A DNA stretch of 64,000 bases. It comes from Geopseudomonas sagittaria (GTDB taxonomy: Bacteria > Pseudomonadota > Gammaproteobacteria > Pseudomonadales > Pseudomonadaceae). A model generated the notes under the pieces. That model saw only the letters and a program-made list of their open reading frames with translations, was not told the DNA's origin and did not search any database. The stretch is from the NCBI RefSeq assembly GCF_900115715.1, contig NZ_FOXM01000002.1, positions 124,001-188,000 of the forward strand. Direction: 5' to 3'. Made by a program: the position numbers and the translations under genes. Position 1 is the first letter of the stretch. Every line of letters begins with the position of its first letter. This document shows, one piece after another, positions 24,676 to 35,482 of this stretch.

Positions 24676-25884
24676 CTAGTCTGTTGGGCCCTCGGCACTG
24701 AGTTCTAGGTCAGCAGCGCGCCAAATGCTGTCAGCCCACTCCTGCATCATGCCTCGCCGCTGCTCCAAGTAGGAGGCATGGTTGTAGGTGTCGCGGATGA
24801 CGCTGTCATCTGCGTGAGCCAGCTGACGCTCGATCCAGTCGCTGTTGTACCCGCGGTGGTTCATCTCGGTGCTGAATAGATGGCGGAAACCGTGCGGCGA
24901 CTGCTGCCCTTGCAGGCCGCACATCTGCATCACGTTGGTCGCGTAGTTCACGCCGATGGGCCTGGTGTAGTCGCTACGATTTGGGAAGACGTAGCGGAAC
25001 CGCCCCGAGATAGGCCGCATTTCGTTGAGGACAGCGACAGCCTGCGACGGCAGAGGGACAACGTGGTCGCGGCGCATCTTCATCTTCGCCGCCGGGATCA
25101 TCCAGGTTGCCGAGTCTAAGTCGATCTCGCTCCACTCTGCTTGTCTGATCTCACCAGGGCGGCAGGCGGTGTAGATCATCAGCATGACGGCTGAGCGATT
25201 GACCTGCCCGGTATCGCAGTTCTGGATCGCTTGCAGGATGCGCGGCATTTCCGTGAATCCGGCGAACGGACGGTTCTTGTAGGCGTCGACCTTCTTCGTG
25301 ACAGCGTGCATTTCCGCGCTGGGATTGACTTCGAGGACACCGATTGCGATCGCGTATCGGAACACCTGCCCCATCCACTGCCGGGTCTTCATCGCCGACG
25401 TGATTGCACCTCTGGCCTCGATGCGCCGAATAATAGTGATCACGTCCGCCCGCGTGATGGAGGTGACCTGCCGGCTGCCCAGGGACGGCAGCACGTCGTT
25501 GTCCATGGCGATGCGGATGCCCTTGAGCGTCCCTTCCGACAGCGAGCTGCGCCGGAATGCCAGCCACTCCTCGTAGACCCTGCGGAATGTCCATCCTTCG
25601 GCTTCCAGGGCGGCCACCTTCTGCTCTCGCTTCGCGTGCCGCGGGTCGACACCTCGAGCAATTGTTTCGCGCGATTCGTCCCTGCGCGCCCTGGCTTCCT
25701 TGAGGCCGATTTCCGGATATGTGCCTAGCGAGATCCTGGCCTGCTTGCCCAGCCAGGTGAAGCGGAAATGCCAACTCTTGACGCCGCTGGGGGCGATGTA
25801 GAGGGATAAGCCGAGGGAGTCGGGCAGGGTGTAGGCCTTCTCCTTCGGCTTGGCTTGTCGGGCAGCGGTGTCGGTGAGCGGCAC
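24676..25884 (-). CDS. int: Tyrosine recombinase, P4-type prophage integrase
   Basis: 402 residues from a GTG at 25884; the nearer upstream ATG is closed by a stop. The N-terminal 90 residues are the DUF4102 arm-binding module (TDTAARQAKPKEKAYTLPD, then RISLGTYPEIGLKEARARR), followed by a core-binding domain. The catalytic domain shows Arg in TACRPGEIR, HGFRH, the QLAHAD block and the nucleophile Tyr in DTYNHASYLEQRR. It is full length and probably active. It lies at the chromosome-facing edge of the cargo block. Direct repeats just upstream could be its arm sites. Confidence 0.93.
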   Translation of the reverse strand: MPLTDTAARQAKPKEKAYTLPDSLGLSLYIAPSGVKSWHFRFTWLGKQARISLGTYPEIGLKEARARRDESRETIARGVDPRHAKREQKVAALEAEGWTFRRVYEEWLAFRRSSLSEGTLKGIRIAMDNDVLPSLGSRQVTSITRADVITIIRRIEARGAITSAMKTRQWMGQVFRYAIAIGVLEVNPSAEMHAVTKKVDAYKNRPFAGFTEMPRILQAIQNCDTGQVNRSAVMLMIYTACRPGEIRQAEWSEIDLDSATWMIPAAKMKMRRDHVVPLPSQAVAVLNEMRPISGRFRYVFPNRSDYTRPIGVNYATNVMQMCGLQGQQSPHGFRHLFSTEMNHRGYNSDWIERQLAHADDSVIRDTYNHASYLEQRRGMMQEWADSIWRAADLELSAEGPTD

Positions 25885-25910
25885 TAGTACATTCTCGCGA
25901 GGGGGCGGGC

Positions 25911-25933
25911 TGATGTACTGAATGATGTACTGA
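25911..25933. repeat. Two direct repeats upstream of int, possible integrase arm sites
   Basis: TGATGTACTGA occurs at 25911-25921 and again at 25923-25933, a 12-bp period, 27 bp upstream of the integrase start. Short phased direct repeats in this place are typical arm-type binding sites, but no footprint-like core site can be identified. Confidence 0.4.
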
Positions 25934-26342
25934 TTTTGTCGTGCAGGGAAGGTTATTGGCGGTACTCCCTGGCACGCTCAAGCCTGCATAAATCGGCGGT
26001 TCAGGGAGTTTTTGGTGCGGCGGGGGATTTTGCGGGATGAGCCCGTGGAGCCCTTGAACAGTTCCACGGCAACACTCACGGGCTGGAAAAAAACCGCGTC
26101 AGTCTACCAGTTTTGCCGGTACTTGCCCGCGCGCGCCGGCAAACGCTCGGGATGAACTACAGCGCCTGTAAATTGACGGTTTGCACTTGCGGCATGGGGT
26201 GTGCCAAAGGTTGGCCATGTATCTGGCGCGGCTGGGCTATGGTTGTTGAGGCGCACAAGGGAAGTTTTCCCCGGGAACGAGGTCAGGGCAGATCGGTATC
26301 TTGCGGCCGCTTTCCCGACATCAAAAACAAAAGAGGATGGCG
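25934..26342. other. Intergenic region between integrase and sensor kinase
   Basis: No gene, tRNA or tmRNA end can be supported here. There is an imperfect nested palindrome at 26041-26087 (GCCCGTG / CACGGGC enclosing CCGTGGA / TCCACGG) followed by a run of seven A. It may be part of the attachment site or chromosomal leader DNA; the prophage boundary should lie in this stretch. Confidence 0.4.
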
Positions 26343-27749
26343 ATGGCTGCCAGTTCGCGACCGTTCAACCTGCTCCGCTGGTTCTCGCTGGTGAGCCTCG
26401 GGCTGATCGCCGCGGTAGCTATCGCCCTGGGGGTCAGCGCCACCCGCTACGCCATCACCGAGAGCATCGAGCGCGATGCCCTGCTCACCGCCCAGTTCAT
26501 CCAGGCCCTCACCGAGGGCGAGATCCGCCATGCCAACTTCGGCCCGGGCGTGACCATGGGCGAGTTCCTCGATTTTCGCGATGACGGTGAGGACGACGGC
26601 ATCGACCGGATGCACCTGGAGCGGGTGCGTCGCGAGTTCTTCGACCATGTCACCAACCTGCCCGACGCCCTGCAGGCCAACGTCTTCGCCCCCGACCGCA
26701 CCATCGTCTGGTCGACCAACCCGGAGCTGGTCGGTCGGCGGTTGCTCGATCGCGAGGAGCTGGAGGAGGCGTTCGAGAAGAAGTCCCACGTCGCCCACGC
26801 CCACTGGCGGGTGCAGGGCGGGCGCACCGAGCAGCAGTTCATCCGCAGTCCGGCCGGGCTCTACTTCGAGAACTACATTCCGCTGCTCGATCAGGCCGGC
26901 AACGTGGCGTCGGTGGTGGAAATCTACAAGGAACCGGCCGACTTGATCGGCCGGATGGAACGAGCCTACCTGCTGCTGTGGGTGGCGGCGGCCGGAGGCG
27001 GCGGGCTGATCTATCTTGGCCTGTTCTGGATCGTGTTCCGTGCCTCGAAGCAGCTGGCGGCGCAGCAGAAGCAGCTGATCGAGAACGAAACCCTGGTGGC
27101 CCTCGGCGAAATGTCCTCGGCGGTGGCCCACGGCCTGCGCAATCCGCTGGCCGCCATCCGCACCAGTGCCGAGCTGGCGCTGGATCTGGACTGCTCGCCG
27201 GCGCGCAAGAACATCGACGACATCATCGGTCAGGTCGATCGCCTGTCGAAATGGGTGCGCGAGCTGCTGTTGTGCTCGGGTCAGCTCAATGACGATCACG
27301 AGGCGGTGGATCTGGTCGCGGCGGTGGGCGAGGTGTTGAACGCGTACGCGCCGCAGATCGCCAAGGCCGGCATCGCGGTCGAGTGGTCGCCGGTGGCTGC
27401 GCCCAAAGTGCTCAGCCACCCGGTACTGCTCAGCCAGACGCTCAACAGTGTGGTGGCCAACGCCATCGAGGCAATGCCCAGGGGCGGCTGCCTGCGCATC
27501 GACCTGGAGCGCGACACGCGCCAGCGGCGCCTGGTTCTCGGCATCAGCGATACCGGGGTGGGCATGTCGGCGGAGCAGCTGGCGCAGGCGTTCAAGCCGT
27601 TCTATTCGACCAAGCGGGGTGGATTGGGGGTCGGGCTGTCGCTGGTCAAGCGGATCATGGAGCGCTTCGGCGGCGAAGTGAAGGTGACCAGCCGCGAGCA
27701 TGTGGGAACCAACGTGTGCCTGCTGTTCAAGATGGCGCAAGGAGATTGA
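26343..27749 (+). CDS. NtrB-like sensor histidine kinase
   Basis: 468 residues. AAGAGG at 26331-26336 favours the second of two close ATGs (26343). TM1 is at about residues 13-33 and TM2 at about 209-230, enclosing a 175-residue periplasmic sensor domain of unknown ligand. It is followed by HisKA with the phospho-acceptor His263 (AVAHGLRNPLAAIR) and an HATPase with N-box NAIEAMPRGG, DTGVGMS and GLGVGLSLV. The AHGLRNPL box is typical of kinases paired with sigma54 activators. The stop is 5 bp before the regulator ATG, so they form one operon. The signal is unknown; metal sensing is plausible given the neighbours but unproven. Confidence 0.85.
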   Translation: MAASSRPFNLLRWFSLVSLGLIAAVAIALGVSATRYAITESIERDALLTAQFIQALTEGEIRHANFGPGVTMGEFLDFRDDGEDDGIDRMHLERVRREFFDHVTNLPDALQANVFAPDRTIVWSTNPELVGRRLLDREELEEAFEKKSHVAHAHWRVQGGRTEQQFIRSPAGLYFENYIPLLDQAGNVASVVEIYKEPADLIGRMERAYLLLWVAAAGGGGLIYLGLFWIVFRASKQLAAQQKQLIENETLVALGEMSSAVAHGLRNPLAAIRTSAELALDLDCSPARKNIDDIIGQVDRLSKWVRELLLCSGQLNDDHEAVDLVAAVGEVLNAYAPQIAKAGIAVEWSPVAAPKVLSHPVLLSQTLNSVVANAIEAMPRGGCLRIDLERDTRQRRLVLGISDTGVGMSAEQLAQAFKPFYSTKRGGLGVGLSLVKRIMERFGGEVKVTSREHVGTNVCLLFKMAQGD

Positions 27750-27754
27750 CGGTA

Positions 27755-29182
<1,428 letters not shown>

Positions 29183-29209
29183 CCACTAGACGATCGGCCT
29201 GCTGGCCGG

Positions 29210-29917
29210 TCAGCGGTGCAGGTGCTCCTTGCCATCGGCATGTACGTGGACCTTCTTCTCCGGCGCGGCCGGCGTGCCGGCAATTTCCTGGTCGTGGCCT
29301 TGGGCGCCGCCGTGATGGCTGGCGGCCGGCGCATGGTGGTCGTCGGCGGCCGCGTCGTGCTGGCGGCTGTGGTCGTGCATGTCGGTTTCCCCGCCGCCGT
29401 GGGAGTGGCCATCGCTGGCCGCCACCAGGGCGCGGTACTGCGCGGCATCCAGGCTCGGCAACTGCTGCAGGAAGGCGACCATGCCCCAGATGTGCTCGTC
29501 GCCCATGCTCTTGCCCCAGGCCGGCATGCCGGTGGCCTTGATGCCGTGCTTGATGATCCAGAAGGTGGTGGCCGGGCTGCCGTTGGCGCCGCGCTGCGCC
29601 AGGTTGGGCGGCGCCGGGTAGAGGTTCTGGCTCAGCTCGGTATCGGCCATGCCCGGCGCCAGATGGCAGCCGATGCACATGGACTGGTAGTTGCCGGCAC
29701 CGCGGCGGACCAGCTCGGCGTCGTTCAGGTCCGGCACGACGATGTCGGCGGCGCGCACGGCGATCGAGCGTTCGCGCACGGTGCTCAGCAGGGCATGCAC
29801 GCTGTCCAGGTGCGGATCGTCGGCGCCGACGTTGATCAGGCCCGCGTAGATGACGCCGGCAGCGGCAAGGGTGCCCGCAAGGCTGGCCAGCGTCAGGGTT
29901 TTTATCGTTCTTTTCAT
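29210..29917 (-). CDS. Exported cytochrome c with a His-rich metal-binding tail
   Basis: 235 residues. An N-terminal signal or anchor (residues 6-28) is followed by a mono-heme class I cytochrome c domain: CIGCH heme site near residue 80 and the axial Met in GIKATGMPAWG. The last 70 residues are a low-complexity tail with many His (HSHGGGE, HDHSRQHD, HHAP, HVHADGKEHLH) suited to Cu binding. It is the last gene of the copA operon, 14 bp after copB, and should be co-expressed on copper stress. It might pass electrons to or from CopA in the periplasm; that is inference. Confidence 0.8.
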   Translation of the reverse strand: MKRTIKTLTLASLAGTLAAAGVIYAGLINVGADDPHLDSVHALLSTVRERSIAVRAADIVVPDLNDAELVRRGAGNYQSMCIGCHLAPGMADTELSQNLYPAPPNLAQRGANGSPATTFWIIKHGIKATGMPAWGKSMGDEHIWGMVAFLQQLPSLDAAQYRALVAASDGHSHGGGETDMHDHSRQHDAAADDHHAPAASHHGGAQGHDQEIAGTPAAPEKKVHVHADGKEHLHR

Positions 29918-29931
29918 TGGGCGGGAGTCTC

Positions 29932-31071
29932 TCAGAACCAGAAGCGGATACCCGCTACCAGGCGCGCCTCTTCGACGTCCTCGCCGTGTTCGCGGTGCAG
30001 GTCGGCGGTGTTGCCGTAGGCGCGGTGCCAGGTGGCGCCGATGTAGGGGGCGAACTCGCGGCGGATCTCGTAGCGCAGGCGCAGGCCCAGCTCGAGATCG
30101 CTGAAGCCCGAGCCGACGCCGCGTTCGTCGTCGTTGCGGCCATGCAGGTTGGCCTCGGCGGCGGGCTGCAGGATCAGCCGGTTGGTCAGCAGGATGTCGT
30201 ACTCGGCGCCCAGGCGCAGCGCGCTCTGGCCACCTTCGCCGAGGAAGGCGGTGGCCTCGGTCTCCAGGCCGTACAGCGGCATGCCCTGTATGCCGAAGGC
30301 GGCCCAGGTCTGTGGCGAGCCGGGCTTGAAGTCCTGGCGCACGCCGGCCACGGTTTCCCACCAGGGACCGATGGCATGGCTCCACAGCAGCTGCAGCTCG
30401 GCTTCCTCGGTATGCCCGGCGACTCGCTCGCCTTCGGAACGGAAGGCCAGGCGGTCGATGTCGCCGCCGATCCAGCCGCTCAGGTCCCAGGCCAGCGCGC
30501 TGCCCTCGTCGGCGTCCTGCCATTCCAGCTGGTCGGCGAGGAACAGGTAGTTGATGCCGCCCTGGTGCATGGCATGCGGCGGCAGGTCGGGGAAGGCGGC
30601 CGCGCGGTCGGCGTCGGTGATCGGCGGCACCGGTGCGCCCGGGTAGCCGGCAGGGTGGTGGCCGGCGTGCTCGGCGGCGCCGGGTTGCGCCTGCGGCTGG
30701 CCCTGCATCTGCTGCATGTGCTGCTGGTGCATCCGCATCATCTGCTCGTGGCTCATGCCGCCGTGGTCCATCTGGCCGCTCTGCATCTGCTGCATGTGCT
30801 GCTGGTGCATCCGCATCATCTGCTCGTGGCTCATGTCGCCATGGCCCATCTGCCCGTGATCCATCATCGGCATGCCTTGGGCGGCGGCCGGGGCTGGTGC
30901 CGCCGGTTGCGGGTGATGGCCGGCGTGCGGGTCGCTGGCGACCGGGGCAGGCGCTACCTCGCCATGCCCGGCGTGGGCGGAATGATCCTCCGGCTCGGCG
31001 GCCTGGGCGGCGGCGATCACCCCAAGGCTCAGCGCCAGGGCGAGGGGCAGCTTACTGGCCATTTTTGCCAT
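29932..31071 (-). CDS. copB: CopB, copper-resistance outer-membrane protein
   Basis: 379 residues. Signal peptide (about 1-24), then a Met/His-rich spacer (25-150) with [13 protein letters not shown] and two near-identical 20-residue Met/Gln/His units. The C-terminal 230 residues are the CopB beta-barrel domain ([38 protein letters not shown]) ending in the terminal aromatic WF typical of outer-membrane barrels. It is downstream of copA and the small Met-rich protein, overlapping the latter by 20 bp. It sequesters or exports Cu at the outer membrane in known systems. Confidence 0.93.
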   Translation of the reverse strand: MAKMASKLPLALALSLGVIAAAQAAEPEDHSAHAGHGEVAPAPVASDPHAGHHPQPAAPAPAAAQGMPMMDHGQMGHGDMSHEQMMRMHQQHMQQMQSGQMDHGGMSHEQMMRMHQQHMQQMQGQPQAQPGAAEHAGHHPAGYPGAPVPPITDADRAAAFPDLPPHAMHQGGINYLFLADQLEWQDADEGSALAWDLSGWIGGDIDRLAFRSEGERVAGHTEEAELQLLWSHAIGPWWETVAGVRQDFKPGSPQTWAAFGIQGMPLYGLETEATAFLGEGGQSALRLGAEYDILLTNRLILQPAAEANLHGRNDDERGVGSGFSDLELGLRLRYEIRREFAPYIGATWHRAYGNTADLHREHGEDVEEARLVAGIRFWF

Positions 31072-31423
31072 CCTTGCTGGCGGGCGCGGCCTTGGCCGGC
31101 GGCATGCTGCCGTGGTTCATCTGCCCCTGGCCCATGTTGCCGTGGTCCATCTGGCCATGGTTCATGTGCTGGTCGTGCATCTGCTTCATCATCTGGTCAT
31201 GGTTCATCTGCCCATGGCCCATCTGGCTGTGGTCCATGTTGCCGTGATCCATCATGCCGCCGGCCTGGGCCTTCGGCGCGACCGGCTGGCTGGCCGGAGC
31301 GGACTGCGGGTGGTGCCCGGCGTGTTCGCTCTGCGCCCCGGCCTGCGGCAGTTGCAGGGCGGCCAGCAGGCCGAAGGCCAGGGAAGTGGCGAGCAGGGTG
31401 GTGCGCTTGGAAGGGGTGGTCAT
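31052..31423 (-). CDS. Small periplasmic Met/His-rich copper-binding protein
   Basis: 123 residues from the ATG at 31423 with GGAG upstream. A further upstream ATG at 31441 overlaps the copA stop (ATGA) and would add six residues. Signal peptide about 1-30, cleaved after AGAQS. The mature part has repeats of MDHGxM, MNHGQM and HDQHM, with no Cys and no fold signature. Such polypeptides buffer periplasmic Cu(I). It is the second gene of the copA operon and its Met/His repeats resemble those inside copA and copB, suggesting exchange between the three genes. Confidence 0.75.
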   Translation of the reverse strand: MTTPSKRTTLLATSLAFGLLAALQLPQAGAQSEHAGHHPQSAPASQPVAPKAQAGGMMDHGNMDHSQMGHGQMNHDQMMKQMHDQHMNHGQMDHGNMGQGQMNHGSMPPAKAAPASKDGKNGQ

Positions 31424-31437
31424 GGCTTCGATCTCCG

Positions 31438-33309
31438 TCATTCTTCGACACGGACTTCACGGAACATGCCGAGGTCCATGTGCATCAACATGTGGCAGTG
31501 GTAGGCCCAGCGGCCCAGGGCGTCGGCGGTGACGCGGTAGCTGCGTTTCGATCCCGGTGGCATGTCGATGGTGTGCTTGCGCACCAGGAAGTTGCCGTTT
31601 TCGTCCTCCAGATCGCTCCACAGGCCGTGCAGGTGGATGGGGTGGTGCATCATGGTGTCGTTGACCAGCACGATGCGCACGCGCTCGCCGTATTTCAGGC
31701 GGATCGGCTCGGCGTGGGCGAACGCGACGCCGTCGATCGACCAGGCGAAGCGCTCCATGTGGCCGGTCAGGTGCAGCTCGAGGGTGCGGCTCGGCGTGCG
31801 GCCGTCCGGGTCGGCGAAGCGGCTGCGCAGGTCGGCGTAGGTCAGCACGCGGCGGCCGTTGTCGCGCAGGCCGATGCCCGGGTCGTCGAGTTTGGCGACC
31901 GGGGTCATGGTCTGCATGTCGATCAGCGGATTGCCGGCCTCGCTGGCCGGGTGGCCCTGCATGGCGACGGCCGCCGCGCCGTGCGGCATGCCGGCCATGC
32001 TGCCGTGATCCATGCCGGCCATCTGGCTGTGATCCATCCCGGCCATGGCCGCGTGGTTCATCCCGCCCGGCGCCGCGGCGCCGTGGTTCATGCCGCCGTG
32101 CTGCATGCTGGAATGATCCATGCCACCGGCCGCCGCTGCGCCGCCATGGCTGGCGTGTGCGTCGGCAGCGCCGTGCGCGCCATGATCGCCGTGGCCCATG
32201 TCGGCCATGCTCAGCTCCGGACGCGGATCGGGAGCGGGCACCGGCGCGCTCAGGCCCTCGCGCACGGCCAGGGTGCCGCGGGCGTAGCCGCTGCGATCCA
32301 TGGATTGGGCGTACAGGGTGTAGGCGTCCTGACTGCCGTCCGGGGTGACGATCACGTCGTAGGTTTCCGCCACGCCCAGGCGCAGCTCGTCGACCTCGAC
32401 CGGCTCGACGTTCTGGCCGTCGGCGGCGACCACGGTGAGCTTGAGGCCGGGGATGCGGAAGTCGAAGTAGCTCATCGCCGCGGCGTTGATCAGGCGCAGG
32501 CGGATGCGCTCGCCCGGCTGGAACAGTCCGGTCCAGTTGCCGTCCGGCGCCTGGCCGTTGAGCAGGTAGGTGTAGGTGGCGCCGCTGACGTCGGCGAGGT
32601 CGGTGGGGCTCATGTTCATCTTTGCCCAGGCCCAGCGCTCGCTCAGGGTGTCGCTCCAGCCCTTGTCGCTGACGTCGCGGATGAAGTCGCCGACGGTGCG
32701 GCGGTGCTGGTTGTAGTAGTCGGCCTGCTTCTTCAGCTTGGCCAGCACCCTGGCCGGGTTCTCGTCGGTCCAGTCGGAGAGCATCACCACGTAGTCGCGC
32801 TCGTACTGGAACGGCTCGGGTTCCAGCGGGTCGATCACCAGCGGACCGTAGACGCCGAGCTGCTCCTGGAAGCCGGAGTGGCTGTGGTACCAGTAGGTGC
32901 CGCTCTGCTTCACCTTGAACTTGTATTCGTACATGCCGTCCGGGGCGATGCCGGCGAAGCTGAAGCCCGGCACGCCGTCCATGTTGGCCGGCAGCAGGAT
33001 GCCGTGCCAGTGGATCGAGGTATCTTCCTTGAGGCGGTTGCGTACCCGCAGGGTCACGGTGTCGCCTTCGCGCCAGCGCAGCAGCGGCGCCGGCAGGCTG
33101 CCGTTGATGGCAATCGCGGTACGCGCCTTGCCGGTGAGGTTGACCGCCAGCTCGTCGATGCTCAGGTCGAACTGGCTGCCGGCCAGCACGCCGCTCTGGC
33201 CGGGGCTGGCCAGCGCCCACACCGGCTGGCGCCAGAGGCCGAGGCCGGCCAGCACGCCACCGGCGGCCAGGCCCTTGATGAAGGTTCGTCGCGAAGTTGG
33301 AGCTTGCAT
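31438..33309 (-). CDS. copA: CopA, periplasmic multicopper oxidase for copper resistance
   Basis: 623 residues. A twin-arginine signal (SRRTFIKG, residues 6-13) exports the folded protein. Copper ligands are visible as HWHG and YHSHSG in the first cupredoxin domain and as HPIHLHG and AYHCHMLMHMDLGM in the last, with the type 1 Cys in HCH. A Met/His-rich insert (about residues 375-470, repeats of GMDHSxM and GMNHA) binds extra Cu. It is the first gene of an operon with the small Met-rich protein, copB and the cytochrome. A CopR-type box lies 104-147 bp upstream. It oxidises Cu(I) and sequesters copper in the periplasm. Confidence 0.95.
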   Translation of the reverse strand: MQAPTSRRTFIKGLAAGGVLAGLGLWRQPVWALASPGQSGVLAGSQFDLSIDELAVNLTGKARTAIAINGSLPAPLLRWREGDTVTLRVRNRLKEDTSIHWHGILLPANMDGVPGFSFAGIAPDGMYEYKFKVKQSGTYWYHSHSGFQEQLGVYGPLVIDPLEPEPFQYERDYVVMLSDWTDENPARVLAKLKKQADYYNQHRRTVGDFIRDVSDKGWSDTLSERWAWAKMNMSPTDLADVSGATYTYLLNGQAPDGNWTGLFQPGERIRLRLINAAAMSYFDFRIPGLKLTVVAADGQNVEPVEVDELRLGVAETYDVIVTPDGSQDAYTLYAQSMDRSGYARGTLAVREGLSAPVPAPDPRPELSMADMGHGDHGAHGAADAHASHGGAAAAGGMDHSSMQHGGMNHGAAAPGGMNHAAMAGMDHSQMAGMDHGSMAGMPHGAAAVAMQGHPASEAGNPLIDMQTMTPVAKLDDPGIGLRDNGRRVLTYADLRSRFADPDGRTPSRTLELHLTGHMERFAWSIDGVAFAHAEPIRLKYGERVRIVLVNDTMMHHPIHLHGLWSDLEDENGNFLVRKHTIDMPPGSKRSYRVTADALGRWAYHCHMLMHMDLGMFREVRVEE

Positions 33310-33412
33310 GCTGTTCCTGTCCCGTCAGTCAAAGGCAGGCCGCGTCGGCTCGCCCATGTGCCACGTCCGCCTCTGGGCGAACGCCTTTGGTATGGGTGGC
33401 ACCATAACGCAG

Positions 33413-33455
33413 GCGAGCTGTCGGGAAACTGAGGTAGAGATTACAGTTTTGTCAG
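33413..33455 (-). promoter_or_regulatory. CopR-type box and promoter of the copA operon
   Basis: Read on the minus strand the core is CTGACAAAACTGTAAT (33455-33440). Together with its flank, 43 bp match the region at 37821-37863 at 39 positions. A TATGGT-like -10 follows on the copA side in both copies. Confidence 0.75.
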
Positions 33456-33690
33456 GTTGCTGCCGTGGCCCAAGTGCAGGTCATGACCGGCCACGGTCAG
33501 TTGCGGCGATGAGGGGATGGGGAGATGCGCGGGGGACGAGGCGTGGGCGTGTCTGCAATGGTCCTTTGGGGCGCGGGAAAAGGCAAAAGTGTCGAGCGTG
33601 TCGACGGAACTCCCCCGCCAGCTTGACCCACTCCCGGAAAAGCCAGAACCTCAAACGCAGAACGGCAGTCGATTTCCAAGGACAGAAACC

Positions 33691-34755
33691 ATGCTGAACA
33701 TTCCCGAACACCTGTGCCAGTCCAATATCGTGTTGCTCGAGGCGACGGAGGGTAACCTGACCCTGCCGGCGAGCGCCCTCAACGCGGCCGGCCTGAAGAA
33801 CATTCGTGTGTTCAGCGATCCCGCCCAGGGGCTGCCCTGGTTGCTGGAAAATTCCTGGGACCTGTTGCTGCTTGACCTCGACATTCCCCGCCCCGGCGGC
33901 CTCGAGATCATCAGCCTGCTGCGCAAGTACCTGCCGGAGAGCCTGCCGATCATCGCGGTCTCCACCCGCCGCGACCTCGACAGCCGGCGCCGTGCCCTGG
34001 ACCTCGGCGTCAGCGACTATCTGTGCAAGCCGGTGGACATTCAGGAAATGCTCCTGCGCCTGCGCAACCACCTGAGTCTCTGGTTCACCCGCCTCGAGCT
34101 GGACAAGGAGCGGCGCCTGCTCGAACGGCGCGTCGAGGAGCGCACCCGCGACGTCCAGAAGACCACGGAAATGATCACCCGCTGTCTGGTGCGGGTGAGC
34201 GAATACCGGGACAACCAGAGCGGTCACCACATGATCCGCATCGGCGAAAGCGCCGCGCTGCTGGCCCGCGCCTATGGCTGCAGGACGCCATGGGTCAACC
34301 AGTTGCGCCTGGCCGCCACCATGCACGATATCGGCAAGGTGGGCATTCCCGACCGCATCCTGCTCAAGCCGGGTCCGCTCGACGCCGAGGAAACCCAGGT
34401 CATGCGCGAGCATGTCGAGCTGGGCTACCACTTCCTCAGCGACACGTCCGGCAATGCGTTGCTGCAGCTGGCGGCGGAAGTCGCCCGCTACCATCACGAG
34501 AAATGGGACGGTAGCGGCTACCCGCAGGGCCTCAAGGGCGAGGCCATTCCCCTGTCCGCGCGCATCGTCGCGCTGTGCGACGTCTACGACGCCCTGCGTG
34601 CCGCGCGTCCGTTCCGGCAGGCCTGGAGTGGCAAGGAGGCCCAGTTGTTCATCCGCGAGCAGGCCGGCCGCTACTTCGATCCCGAGCTGGTCAAGCTGAT
34701 GGATCGGCAGATGTTCGAGAGCTTTGAAAATCTGCGCATGATCTGGAGCGACTAG
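33691..34755 (+). CDS. Response regulator with HD-GYP c-di-GMP phosphodiesterase domain
   Basis: 354 residues from the ATG at 33691 (AAGGACAG upstream). Receiver domain at about residues 10-125, with the acceptor Asp in LLLLDLDIPRPGG and the Lys in YLCKPVD; a short coiled linker follows. The HD-GYP domain has the metal ligands HD in ATMHDIGKVGIPD and the signature HHEKWDGSGYPQG. It should hydrolyse c-di-GMP when phosphorylated. No kinase is adjacent. It is read away from copA, and its own promoter would lie in the 380-bp gap, which otherwise shows only the copA control region. Confidence 0.9.
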   Translation: MLNIPEHLCQSNIVLLEATEGNLTLPASALNAAGLKNIRVFSDPAQGLPWLLENSWDLLLLDLDIPRPGGLEIISLLRKYLPESLPIIAVSTRRDLDSRRRALDLGVSDYLCKPVDIQEMLLRLRNHLSLWFTRLELDKERRLLERRVEERTRDVQKTTEMITRCLVRVSEYRDNQSGHHMIRIGESAALLARAYGCRTPWVNQLRLAATMHDIGKVGIPDRILLKPGPLDAEETQVMREHVELGYHFLSDTSGNALLQLAAEVARYHHEKWDGSGYPQGLKGEAIPLSARIVALCDVYDALRAARPFRQAWSGKEAQLFIREQAGRYFDPELVKLMDRQMFESFENLRMIWSD

Positions 34756-34840
34756 CGCCGCCGGGCGCTGGCCTGGCGCCTGAAGTGGGGGGTTGCTGCT
34801 ATACCTGCAAGCAGCGCCAACTCATCTGTGGAGAACGCAC

Positions 34841-35482
34841 ATGCGCCAACCGTGGAACCTGCTGCTCATCGTGTTGCTGCTCAGCCTCTCCGGCTGCGGC
34901 TACAACGACCTGCAGTCCAGCGACGAGCAGACCAAGGCGAGCTGGTCCGAAGTGCTCAACCAGTACCAGCGCCGCGCCGACCTGGTGCCCAACCTGGTCA
35001 ACACGGTCAAGGGATACGCCGCCCACGAGCGGGAAGTACTGGCGCAGGTCACCGAGGCCCGCTCGCGCGTCGGCGGCATCCAGGCCACCCCGGAGCTGGT
35101 CAACGATCCCGAGGCCTTCGCCCGCTTCCAGGCGGCCCAGGCGCAGTTGAGCGGTGCGCTGTCGCGCCTGATGGTGGTGGTGGAAAACTACCCGCAGCTC
35201 AAGGCCGATGCCATCTTCCGCGATCTGCAGGCGCAGTTGGAGGGCACCGAAAACCGCATCGCCGTGGCGCGCAACCGCTACATCAAGGCGGTGGAGGCGT
35301 ACAACGTCACGGTGCGCAGCTTTCCCTCCAACCTGACCGCGATGCTGTTCGGTTTCAAGGTCAAGCCCAACTTCAGCGTCGAGAACGAACGCGCCATCTC
35401 CACGGCGCCGGCGGTGGATTTCGCCGCGCCGCCAGCCCCGCCGGCCCAGCCGCAAGGCGGCAAGCCGCAGCCGGGTTACTGA
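34841..35482 (+). CDS. lemA: LemA-family lipoprotein
   Basis: 213 residues, with GTGGAGAACGCAC before the ATG at 34841. The signal ends in SLSGC (Cys19), so this version is probably lipidated. The LemA core is evident: YQRRADLVPNLVNTVKGYAAHE, then the helical bundle with ENRIAVARNRYIKAVEAYN and FPSNLTAMLFGF. The C-terminus is Pro/Gln-rich. The stop overlaps the start of the TPM-domain gene (TGATG). LemA and TPM-domain proteins occur together in many bacteria; the molecular role is unknown. Confidence 0.92.
   Translation: MRQPWNLLLIVLLLSLSGCGYNDLQSSDEQTKASWSEVLNQYQRRADLVPNLVNTVKGYAAHEREVLAQVTEARSRVGGIQATPELVNDPEAFARFQAAQAQLSGALSRLMVVVENYPQLKADAIFRDLQAQLEGTENRIAVARNRYIKAVEAYNVTVRSFPSNLTAMLFGFKVKPNFSVENERAISTAPAVDFAAPPAPPAQPQGGKPQPGY

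Noticed and set aside
26041-26094. Palindrome followed by an A-run as a terminator or tRNA-like structure
   Set aside because: A terminator on the plus strand needs a T-run and on the minus strand the T-run would precede the stem. No tRNA cloverleaf or T-loop sequence can be drawn.
29917-33432. 1171-codon plus-strand frame opposite copB and copA
   Set aside because: The His/Val/Ala-rich translation mirrors Met/His codons of the copper genes on the other strand; copA and copB are unmistakable.
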